NCBI GenBank assembly: GCA_030631415.1
Contig: DAOVLE010000290.1
Location: 1-5,049, forward strand
Source: JAAEQG01 sp023133475
Lineage (GTDB): Bacteria > Planctomycetota > Phycisphaerae > UBA1845
Direction: 5' to 3'
Length of the DNA: 5,049 bases
Shown here: positions 1-4,973 of the stretch, piece after piece
How the letters are laid out: every line of letters starts with the position of its first letter
How positions within the stretch are numbered: position 1 is the stretch's first letter
The notes under the pieces: generated by a model
What the model saw: only the letters and a program-made list of their open reading frames with translations
Database searches by the model: none
What the model was told of the DNA's origin: nothing
Translations under genes and position numbers: made by a program

Positions 1-15
1 ACGAGAAACGAGGGT

Positions 16-38
16 GCGCCGCCCACAAGGGGCGACGC
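16..38. repeat. small imperfect palindrome
   Basis: A 9-bp arm (16-24) pairs with 30-38 with one mismatch around a 5-nt loop. No T-tract follows, so it does not look like an intrinsic terminator. It sits in a gene-free leader (1-248) that is rich in palindromes and is probably another dispersed palindromic unit. Confidence 0.4.
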
Positions 39-59
39 TACAGACTAAATCGACAGCCC

Positions 60-78
60 CTAAAGCGGTGGGCCACCC
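60..78 (+). repeat. REP-like core repeat, copy 1
   Basis: The 19-mer CTAAAGCGGTGGGCCACCC recurs in this window at 3575-3593 (one mismatch), inverted at 4974-4992 (two mismatches) and at 5037-5049 (first 13 bases, cut by the window end). The other copies lie within palindromes. Here only the right half is recognisable. I read this as a dispersed intergenic REP/MITE-like family. Confidence 0.6.
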
Positions 79-96
79 GCCGCGCCATGCCAAGAA

Positions 97-119
97 GGCG
101 GGTGAAACCCGCCCTACAA
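97..119. repeat. short palindromic dispersed repeat (GGCGGGT-GAA-ACCCGCC)
   Basis: Perfect 7-bp arms (97-103 and 107-113) enclose a 3-nt loop, followed by CTAC. A diverged relative with the pattern GGCrGGT-3 nt-ACCCrCCCTAC occurs at 1601-1620, just upstream of the peptide gene. This fits a second dispersed repeat family. Confidence 0.5.
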
Positions 120-239
120 CCGGAATTATCACAACTCGGCCTTTGAGAAGCCCGATAACTCCAGCAGGAGTTGCATCCTGCTTCAGTTGGTGAGCGGGGA
201 GGTTCTGCTGCGCCCACGAGGCAAAGGGGTGAGATCGCC

Positions 240-243
240 GGAG
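240..243 (+). promoter_or_regulatory. ribosome binding site deciding the ATG at 249
   Basis: GGAG lies 5 nt upstream of the ATG at 249. The longer alternative start, TTG at 171, has AGGAG directly abutting it with no spacer and would add a low-complexity N-terminus. The ATG is therefore preferred. Confidence 0.6.
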
Positions 244-248
244 ACAGA

Positions 249-1520
249 ATGTTGGCAGCAACGGTTCCGCCAAACTCAGACACAACCACCCCCGCAGACC
301 GCCTGCGGACCCGGACAGCCAACGTCTGCCTGATGCGACTGCTGGAGCGGATTGCCACACGGTTCAATCAGGCTAACGTCCCACTGATGGCCCTGAAAGG
401 GGCTGCGCTCAATCTTACGATCTACGATCAGCCGGACCATAGGCCTATGGCGGACCTGGACCTGATGGTCAAGCCGGAAGATGCTGAAACCGCGGTGAGG
501 CTGCTCGAAGAGTTGGGGTGCCGACCCGGCAGACCGCTGATGAGAGAAGACTTCTTCCCCCGATTCCACTACGAAACCGAGCTTATAGCCGGGCATATCT
601 ACCCCATGCGGATAGATTTGCACGTTCGCCCATTACGCCCGTTGTGCTACGCCCGGCGGGTTGATCCGGAAGCGCTGTGGCGGGGGGCTGAAGTGGTGCA
701 GGCTGGGCGGGCGGAGGTGCTTATCCCCTCACTGGAAGACATGCTCATCCACCTGGCAGCCCACTCTTCTGTCCATGCGAACATTCGCCCGCTGTGGTTG
801 GCGGACATCAAGATATGGGCTGATGCGTGGCGGGACCGGATCGATTGGGATCGTTTCCTGGAGCACGTGCGTTCGTGGGGTCTGGTGCTGCCGGTGCGGC
901 AGGCCATCGCACGCACGGAGGAAGCTTTCGGCGAGGTGTGCCCGCCGGAGGTTCGCGTGCGGCTGCTACAAGAGCCCGTCACCTGGCGCGACCGGTTGGC
1001 TTTGCGTCAGGCTCCGCGGGATGCCGAGCACCCGGCGGCTCACGTGTTGGTGGATGCGGTGTGCACGCCCGGATGGTGGTTCGTTCTGTGCTATTTGTGG
1101 GCGGTGCTGATTCCCGATCGGCGGCACATGGGCGGCTGGTATAGCCATCGGCACTGGGGTTGGCTGCCCTGGGCCCACGTGCTGCGGCTGGTCAGCCCGG
1201 TGTTGCGACGGATCCCCAGGCTGTGGACCTGGTTCGCAAGGATCGAGGTTCGCGAGAGTCGGACCCGCGCTCCGGGCGTTTTCGCCACGCGGGTGATAGG
1301 GGCCGGCGAACGCATCGCCCAATTGGACAGTGATGCCGGTGCGGGAAAGCTGAGGTATCTGAATCATTCCTGCCATCCGAACGCGGAGCGGTCCGGCTGC
1401 GAGTTGCTGGCTTTGAAGGCGATTTGCGTCGGGGACAGGATCACGATTGATTGCGGAACGGGCGCCTGTGAGTGCCGGCGGGACAGCCAGGAAGGGACTG
1501 AACTGCTAAAGTCCGCCTGA
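249..1520 (+). CDS. NTP_transf_5-type nucleotidyltransferase fused to a compact SET-like domain
   Basis: 423 residues. Residues about 28-245 match the minimal nucleotidyltransferase family often annotated NTP_transf_5. They show LKGAAL at 49-54, an R at 65, the metal-binding pair in DLDLMV (D69, D71), a likely third carboxylate in RIDLH (D123), and the helical HLAAH (168-172) and LADIKIW (184-190) segments. Family members transfer a nucleotide to an unknown acceptor and recur in RiPP and exopolysaccharide clusters. Residues about 273-290 are hydrophobic and tryptophan-rich. Residues about 331-410 resemble a SET methyltransferase: GVFATRVI (343-350), GERI, YLNHSCHPNAE (370-380) and ITIDCG followed by C407 and C409. 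The SET part is only about 80 residues. It lacks most of the usual middle insert and has Cys402 where the catalytic Tyr of the DY motif is expected, so methyltransferase activity is doubtful. The fusion lies in one uninterrupted frame. It is the first gene of the same-strand set and lies 126 bp before the peptide gene. Confidence 0.8.
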   Translation: MLAATVPPNSDTTTPADRLRTRTANVCLMRLLERIATRFNQANVPLMALKGAALNLTIYDQPDHRPMADLDLMVKPEDAETAVRLLEELGCRPGRPLMREDFFPRFHYETELIAGHIYPMRIDLHVRPLRPLCYARRVDPEALWRGAEVVQAGRAEVLIPSLEDMLIHLAAHSSVHANIRPLWLADIKIWADAWRDRIDWDRFLEHVRSWGLVLPVRQAIARTEEAFGEVCPPEVRVRLLQEPVTWRDRLALRQAPRDAEHPAAHVLVDAVCTPGWWFVLCYLWAVLIPDRRHMGGWYSHRHWGWLPWAHVLRLVSPVLRRIPRLWTWFARIEVRESRTRAPGVFATRVIGAGERIAQLDSDAGAGKLRYLNHSCHPNAERSGCELLALKAICVGDRITIDCGTGACECRRDSQEGTELLKSA

Positions 1521-1531
1521 GCCGCACGGAG

Positions 1532-1573
1532 AAGAGGCAAAAGGCAAGAGGTAAGAGGTAAGAGGTAAGAGGT
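1532..1573. repeat. heptanucleotide tandem repeat (AAGAGGT)6
   Basis: Six contiguous 7-bp units lie in the spacer after the nucleotidyltransferase gene: AAGAGGC, AAAAGGC, then four perfect AAGAGGT copies (1546-1573). The array ends 73 bp before the preferred start of the peptide gene. The units are purine-rich and resemble Shine-Dalgarno sequence, but the array is too far from either candidate start to act as its RBS. Confidence 0.85.
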
Positions 1574-1600
1574 AATCGGGACTCGGAACTCGGAGCGAAT

Positions 1601-1620
1601 GGCAGGTTCCACCCACCCTA
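1601..1620. repeat. diverged copy of the 97-119 dispersed repeat
   Basis: GGCAGGT-TCC-ACCCACCCTAC matches the pattern seen at 97-117. It overlaps the upstream in-frame ATG at 1599 of the peptide gene, so a protein starting there would have an N-terminus encoded by a repeat. This is one reason to prefer the ATG at 1647. Confidence 0.45.
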
Positions 1621-1646
1621 CGTTAAGTGCCACGGAAATAATCCGA

Positions 1647-1925
1647 ATGGACGAGCGAAACGAAACCAGGCCTGAGACAACCGCGGATCGGGGCGAGCAG
1701 CCGGAAGAGCCCAAGGTGCCGGCTACGACAACTCGGCGCACGTTCCTCAGCAGCGTGGGCAAGAAAACCGCCTATATCACCCCGGTGCTGCTGACCCTGA
1801 CCGCCTCGCCGGCAATGGCGAGCAATCCCCATCATTCGTGTGCACGCACCGGGTCGCCATGCGGCGTGGACGACGATTGTTGCGGCTCCTTAACCTGTAC
1901 GGGAGGCATATGCGATCCGCCATAA
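1647..1925 (+). CDS. Tat-exported six-cysteine knottin-like peptide precursor
   Basis: 92 residues from the ATG at 1647, with GGAA 9 nt upstream. An in-frame ATG at 1599 would add 16 residues encoded partly by a dispersed repeat; it has GGAG only 3 nt upstream. Residues 1-28 are a polar, acidic leader. TRRTFLS (29-35) is a twin-arginine signal, followed by a moderately hydrophobic stretch (41-53) and A56-M57-A58, a signal peptidase site. The predicted mature part is 34 residues with exactly six cysteines (65, 72, 78, 79, 84, 89). Their spacing, C-x6-C-x5-CC-x4-C-x4-C, is that of inhibitor cystine knots such as O-superfamily conotoxins. It contains an acidic DDD before the CC pair, no lysine, and ends in DPP. 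YITPVL (43-48) also fits the YxxPxL leader motif recognised by PqqD-like RREs in lasso systems. The next gene, VKOR-DsbA, could oxidise it. Function is unknown: toxin, inhibitor, signal and structural peptide are all possible. A generic extracellular C..DxDCC..C..C repeat is the main alternative to a true knottin. Confidence 0.8.
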   Translation: MDERNETRPETTADRGEQPEEPKVPATTTRRTFLSSVGKKTAYITPVLLTLTASPAMASNPHHSCARTGSPCGVDDDCCGSLTCTGGICDPP

Positions 1926-1991
1926 TGCGGAGGAGAATTGAAAATGGAAAATGGAAAATGGAAAATGCGGAGACTGTCACATCGCGGGGAT

Positions 1992-2028
1992 GTTTAGCGG
2001 CGACAAGTCCGCAACGTTTAGCGGCGAC
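1992..2028 (+). repeat. direct repeat GTTTAGCGGCGAC x2
   Basis: Identical 13-mers lie at 1992-2004 and 2016-2028, 24 bp apart start to start, inside the inverted-repeat block. No protein or known operator explains them. Confidence 0.7.
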
Positions 2029-2035
2029 CCGAAGG

Positions 2036-2072
2036 GGAGCGTGTAGAAGAGGAGCGTGAAAAGGGGAGCGTG
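2036..2072 (+). repeat. GGAGCGTG repeated three times
   Basis: The octamer GGAGCGTG occurs at 2036-2043, 2051-2058 and 2065-2072, spaced 15 and 14 bp start to start. It lies within the interior of the inverted-repeat block and is probably degenerate repeat material. Confidence 0.6.
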
Positions 2073-2151
2073 GAAAATAGAGAATTGGGGAACGCAGAAC
2101 TGAAAACGCTGCCAAGTCAGCATTTTCCATTTTCCATTTTCCATTTTCTCT

Positions 2152-2156
2152 AGGGA
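2152..2156 (+). promoter_or_regulatory. ribosome binding site of the VKOR-DsbA gene
   Basis: AGGGA lies 8 nt upstream of the ATG at 2165 and only 3 nt after the CATTTTC array. Pairing of that array with the upstream GAAAATG array would place a long stem next to this site. Confidence 0.5.
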
Positions 2157-2164
2157 TGTAAGAC

Positions 2165-3508
2165 ATGAACACTTCACCACGTGGTTCCCGTATTTTGCTT
2201 CTGGTGGTCCTTGCTCTCTGTGGGGTCGGGGGCTGGATCAGCGGTCAATTGGTCAAGCGACAGGCAGACCTGTGGTCTACCAGTGGTGCCGGCAGCGGGG
2301 TGTTTGGGCGAGTGTGCCGGGCGACCGAGGGGTTCGGTTTGAATTGCGGCATCGCGGAAAAGACACCCTGGTCAAACGTCACCATCCCATTGCCTGTCCC
2401 TTCGACGGACTTCTCCGTCCACATGCACAAAACGGTGGTCCCGGTGGCGTTTTTAGGGTTGGCCTACTTTGTCTTTATGGCCACCTGGTTTGTGTTCGTG
2501 GGGCGCCCGCGGGTCCGTGGAGGGTGGTGGAGGAGGATTCCGCTGGTTGTCGGAGGGCTTGGAACGGTGGTGTCGGTGTTCTACCTCGTCGTCATGGTTG
2601 CGGGGTGGGCTCCGGTCTGCACGTGGTGCGTACTGGTTCATGGCGTTAACTTGCTCATGGTTCTGTCAATGCGGCGATTGTATCGCCGGTGCGGTGCGGC
2701 ACATTCGGCTACAGCTTCCACCGCGGAGTTGCCATCAGCCTGGGGAGAGACGACGGCCGGGATGATCCCAGCCTCACGCCAAGCGGTTTGTGCCGTGGTC
2801 TTTGCGCTGATCTTCATTGGCGGGTTGTGGTTCTACCGCCACGAGCAACTGGCGATGGGGCGCCGTTTGCGGGCTCTGGTGCCTTACAAGCGGGTGGTGA
2901 TGTCTTTGCGTGCGGACCCCGCGTTTCTTCTGCGCGAGCACAACGCCCAGTCGCGTCAGCCAATCCCTCTTCGTTCGTGTGAGCACCCCGCCGCGGGGCA
3001 GTTGCATCTGGTAGTGTTCACCGATTTCGAGTGTTCGCCGTGCTCTTGTAACGCGGCGTGGTTGGGCAAGCACGTGCTGCCGATGTTTGACGGGCAACTG
3101 GATGTAGAGGTCCGCCATTACCCGCTGTGCAATGAATGTAACCCTGCTGCTGCGGGCCTGGCTCACCCAAACGCCTGCACGGCAGCCTACGCAGCCGAAG
3201 CCGCCAGGCTCCAAGACGGTGCAGACGCCTACCGGAAAATGCACGAGATGCTGTATGCAAATCGAAAGAGACTGGGGCCTGAGACGTATCGTAAGCTGGC
3301 TCAGCAGATCGGGCTGAATGTCGAGCAGTTCGTTCTCGATCTTGAAGGCGACACCGTCCGGCGGGTGGTGCGGGACGACATAGCTTTGGCCCGCGAGCTG
3401 GGTGTCGATGGTGCCCCGACCATGTTCCTCAACGGGCGACGCATCACCGCATTTGGCCGCAACAACCCCGTGTTCTGGCAGGCGGTGGCCCAGCCGGGGA
3501 GGAATTGA
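2165..3508 (+). CDS. VKOR-DsbA fusion: membrane disulfide-forming oxidoreductase
   Basis: 447 residues. The N-terminal half is a vitamin K epoxide reductase homologue that passes electrons from thiols to membrane quinone, the role DsbB plays in other bacteria. Membrane segments lie at about 9-28, 91-113, 126-147, 150-169 and 206-224. The first outer loop carries the shuttle pair C51/C61, and the quinone-site CxxC is C152-T-W-C155 at the outer end of the fourth segment. The arginine-rich loops (114-124, 170-175) fit the cytoplasmic side. Residues about 278-445 form a DsbA-like thioredoxin domain outside the membrane: VVFTDFEC leads into C290-S-P-C293, and GAPTMFLNG (416-424) contains the cis-Pro loop. 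Further cysteines are C295, C322, C325 (CNEC) and C338. The start has AGGGA at 8-nt spacing. The fusion is self-sufficient for disulfide formation, and its position after a six-cysteine exported peptide suggests that peptide is a client. It ends 146 bp before the PqqD gene. Confidence 0.9.
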   Translation: MNTSPRGSRILLLVVLALCGVGGWISGQLVKRQADLWSTSGAGSGVFGRVCRATEGFGLNCGIAEKTPWSNVTIPLPVPSTDFSVHMHKTVVPVAFLGLAYFVFMATWFVFVGRPRVRGGWWRRIPLVVGGLGTVVSVFYLVVMVAGWAPVCTWCVLVHGVNLLMVLSMRRLYRRCGAAHSATASTAELPSAWGETTAGMIPASRQAVCAVVFALIFIGGLWFYRHEQLAMGRRLRALVPYKRVVMSLRADPAFLLREHNAQSRQPIPLRSCEHPAAGQLHLVVFTDFECSPCSCNAAWLGKHVLPMFDGQLDVEVRHYPLCNECNPAAAGLAHPNACTAAYAAEAARLQDGADAYRKMHEMLYANRKRLGPETYRKLAQQIGLNVEQFVLDLEGDTVRRVVRDDIALARELGVDGAPTMFLNGRRITAFGRNNPVFWQAVAQPGRN

Positions 3509-3558
3509 GAATGGAGAATGGAGAAAATGGAAAATGGAAAATGGAAACTGGAAAATTG
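3507..3558. repeat. heptamer array of GAAAATG type
   Basis: Consecutive units are GAGAATG x2, GAGAAAATG, GAAAATG x2, GAAACTG and GAAAATTG. The array begins on the last bases of the VKOR-DsbA gene (stop 3506-3508). It is the same sequence family as the arrays at 1940-1967 and 2121-2148 but more degenerate. An open frame running through it into the PqqD gene is repeat-derived and not part of that protein. Confidence 0.8.
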
Positions 3559-3561
3559 GGC

Positions 3562-3593
3562 GGGTGGCCCACGGCTAAAGCGATGGGCCACCC
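3562..3593. repeat. REP-like palindrome, copy 2
   Basis: GGGTGGCCCA (3562-3571) and TGGGCCACCC (3584-3593) are perfect 10-bp arms around 12 bp that can pair a little further (GCT/AGC). The right half matches the 19-mer at 60-78. No T-run follows immediately, so it is listed as a repeat, though it could stabilise the 3' end of the upstream message. Confidence 0.75.
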
Positions 3594-3621
3594 GACTTTG
3601 GACTTTGGACTTTGGACCTTG
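3594..3621. repeat. heptanucleotide tandem repeat (GACTTTG)4
   Basis: Three perfect GACTTTG units and one GACCTTG abut the preceding palindrome. This is a third heptamer sequence in the window with the same 7-bp period. Confidence 0.85.
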
Positions 3622-3643
3622 GAATTTTCGGAATCGGATGTGT

Positions 3644-3648
3644 GGGAG
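3644..3648 (+). promoter_or_regulatory. ribosome binding site deciding the GTG start at 3655
   Basis: GGGAG lies 6 nt before the GTG at 3655, an ideal distance. It moves the start of the PqqD gene downstream of the repeat-encoded sequence. Confidence 0.7.
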
Positions 3649-3654
3649 AAACCG

Positions 3655-3969
3655 GTGAAACTTCAACCCGAATCTCATTGGACCAGGCAAATGGAGGTGG
3701 CCCTACCCCGTAGGCGCAACCGGATCGCCCATCAGATCATAGACGGCGAGGCAGTGCTCTACGATCCGCAAAGCCGCCACACTCATCGGATGAACCAGAC
3801 CGCCCTTTGGGTCTGGCAGGCCTGTGATGGGCGGTCCACGACGCGGCAATTGGCCCGGCGATTGACAAAAGCGTATGAGGTGCCGTTCGATACGGCGTTG
3901 GAAGATGTGGAGCAGTCGCTGGCAGCTTTTGCTCAGGCTGGTCTGGTTACCCCTGCGGAGGAGCGATGA
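3655..3969 (+). CDS. PqqD-like peptide-binding (RRE) protein
   Basis: 104 residues from the GTG at 3655, chosen for its GGGAG and because the frame upstream of it only translates heptamer arrays. An ATG at 3691 is possible but has a poor RBS. The protein spans the PqqD fold: an N-terminal strand region (LPRRRNRIAHQI, 17-28), GEAVLYDP (31-38), then the typical MNQTALWVWQACDG (46-59), a helix (61-74) and VEQSLAAFAQAGLV (85-98). PqqD-like proteins are winged helix-turn-helix RiPP recognition elements that bind leader peptides and deliver them to modifying enzymes. No peptide-modifying radical-SAM or cyclodehydratase partner is in view. The partner is probably the kinase-like gene, whose start overlaps this stop by 4 bp (ATGA), implying coupled translation. 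The likely ligand is the precursor at 1647-1925, by inference. Confidence 0.85.
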   Translation: MKLQPESHWTRQMEVALPRRRNRIAHQIIDGEAVLYDPQSRHTHRMNQTALWVWQACDGRSTTRQLARRLTKAYEVPFDTALEDVEQSLAAFAQAGLVTPAEER

Positions 3970-4928
3970 CCACCATTTGTGCCGACAATCCAGCGGCAGA
4001 CCTCTCCCTTGCAACAGCGGAAGCAGCCGTCGCAAGACGCCGAAACGCGGCAGACCACTTTCACGTCAGCATAGGCCCGGTCGAGATCGAGTTGCACAGC
4101 GACATGCCCGAAGCCGCCGAGGATTTCGCCATCCTCTACCGTTGCCGGCGACGGTCCGGGCCTACCAGCCGCCGGGCCATTCAAATGGAAGTCAAAGCAT
4201 GCCGCCGCACGCTGTGGGGTGCTCGACGCTACGCGATCGTTGGTGACGGAAACGAACTGTTCAGCGGCCTCCGTGCCGAGGAAGTGCTGCCCTATCTCGA
4301 GTGGGGGATCAACTATCAGGTGATCGCAACCCACTCGGAGTACCTCCAACTACACGCTGCGACATTGGCCTGTGCCGGGCAGGGCATTATGCTGGTGGGG
4401 GAGTCCGGCTGTGGGAAGTCCACGCTTACCGCCGCTCTGGCGGCACGGGGGTGGGGGTATCTGTCCGACGAGTTCGCCTTGATCGACTCCGACACATTGC
4501 ACCTGCACCCGTTCCCCAAGGCGTTGTGCATCAAAGCCGGTTCGTTCGAGGTGGTCAGGCGGCTGGGCCTGCCGCTGTGGCGCCGGCGACCTTATGTCAA
4601 GTCCATCAAAGGCAAGGTGGGATACGTCAGCCCACACGACGTCAACGTCGAAACGGGATCATTCCCTATCCGGCTAATCGTGTTCCCCCGCTACACCGGT
4701 GCTGGGCGGAGCACCTGTTATCCCGTTTCTCGCAGCCAGGCGGCGTTCTCGCTGGCGGCAAATGCGTTTAACCGCGAGGTGCTGGGCGAGCATCTGGTCT
4801 TTACCCTTGGCGAAATAGTCCGCAATGCCCGATGCGTCACCCTCGAAACGGGCAACCTGACAGACGCCGGCAACCAACTCGAAACCCTGGTGCGGGATAC
4901 TACAACGCAATGTCATCCAAACTTGTAG
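3966..4928 (+). CDS. HPr kinase-like P-loop protein
   Basis: 320 residues. The start overlaps the preceding stop as ATGA, with GGAGGAG just upstream. An N-terminal domain (about 30-120) is followed by an HprK-type kinase core: LQLHAATLA (127-135) with H130 at the position of the conserved HPrK histidine, Walker A GESGCGKST (145-153), and YLSDE (165-169), whose D168/E169 align with the HPrK DD pair. Residues about 180-300 continue the family's C-terminal half. I do not see the classical HPrK signature (LEIRGLGI type), so regulation of the sugar phosphotransferase system through HPr is unlikely. Such 'HprK-related' proteins occur with PqqD-like proteins and nucleotidyltransferases. In some lasso clusters (paeninodin) a homologue phosphorylates the precursor's C-terminal serine. 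Here the substrate is unknown; the knottin precursor is a candidate. The protein is cytoplasmic, with no signal peptide or membrane segment. Confidence 0.85.
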   Translation: MTTICADNPAADLSLATAEAAVARRRNAADHFHVSIGPVEIELHSDMPEAAEDFAILYRCRRRSGPTSRRAIQMEVKACRRTLWGARRYAIVGDGNELFSGLRAEEVLPYLEWGINYQVIATHSEYLQLHAATLACAGQGIMLVGESGCGKSTLTAALAARGWGYLSDEFALIDSDTLHLHPFPKALCIKAGSFEVVRRLGLPLWRRRPYVKSIKGKVGYVSPHDVNVETGSFPIRLIVFPRYTGAGRSTCYPVSRSQAAFSLAANAFNREVLGEHLVFTLGEIVRNARCVTLETGNLTDAGNQLETLVRDTTTQCHPNL

Positions 4929-4950
4929 CGCAGGCTTCCAGCCTGGCGCT
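4927..4950 (+). terminator. hairpin at the stop codon of the kinase gene, possible weak terminator
   Basis: CAGGCT (4931-4936) and AGCCTG (4940-4945) pair around TCC. AGCG (4927-4930) pairs with CGCT (4947-4950) after one bulged G. There is no T-tract, so it is either a U-less terminator or another dispersed palindrome. Confidence 0.35.
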
Positions 4951-4973
4951 CTATCGCCCATGAACTGATGGTT

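Larger units (their letters stand above)
1940..2148. repeat. MITE-like inverted repeat built from heptamer arrays
   Basis: Four perfect GAAAATG units (1940-1967) face four perfect CATTTTC units (2121-2148). With one extra base pair on the inner side, the arms are 29-bp perfect inverted repeats (1940-1968 and 2120-2148) around 151 bp. The interior holds no convincing gene and has its own direct repeats. The block fills most of the 239-bp gap between the peptide gene and the VKOR-DsbA gene, and its right arm ends 16 nt before that start codon. It could be a small mobile element or a long-range RNA stem in a shared transcript. Confidence 0.75.

Noticed and set aside
171..248. N-terminal extension of the nucleotidyltransferase from the TTG at 171
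   Set aside because: The AGGAG abuts the TTG with no spacer, whereas the ATG at 249 has GGAG at 5 nt. The extra 26 residues show no domain similarity.
38..367. Minus-strand open frame of 109 residues across the leader and the start of the first gene
   Set aside because: Low-complexity, arginine-rich translation with no recognisable domain. It runs through repeats and antisense to a well-supported gene.
1944..1997. Tiny 17-residue ORF after a good GGAGGAG at 1929-1935
   Set aside because: Most of it is translated GAAAATG repeat. The same peptide-like sequence arises wherever the array occurs, so it is more likely incidental.
1540..2150. CRISPR array suggested by regular short repeats
   Set aside because: The units are 7-bp contiguous repeats with no unique spacers, and there is no cas gene.
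1777..2180. Minus-strand frames covering the peptide gene and the inverted-repeat block
   Set aside because: The translations are repeat-derived (CATTTTC arrays) and antisense to the precursor, with no family similarity.
3505..3654. Fifty-residue N-terminal extension of the PqqD-like protein
   Set aside because: It translates heptamer arrays and a palindrome. The GTG at 3655 has a near-ideal ribosome binding site, and the remaining length fits the PqqD family.
3966..4928. Classical HPr kinase/phosphorylase controlling carbon catabolite repression
   Set aside because: The Walker A and SDE elements fit, but the HPrK signature motif is not seen, no HPr or PTS gene is nearby, and the context is PqqD plus nucleotidyltransferase.
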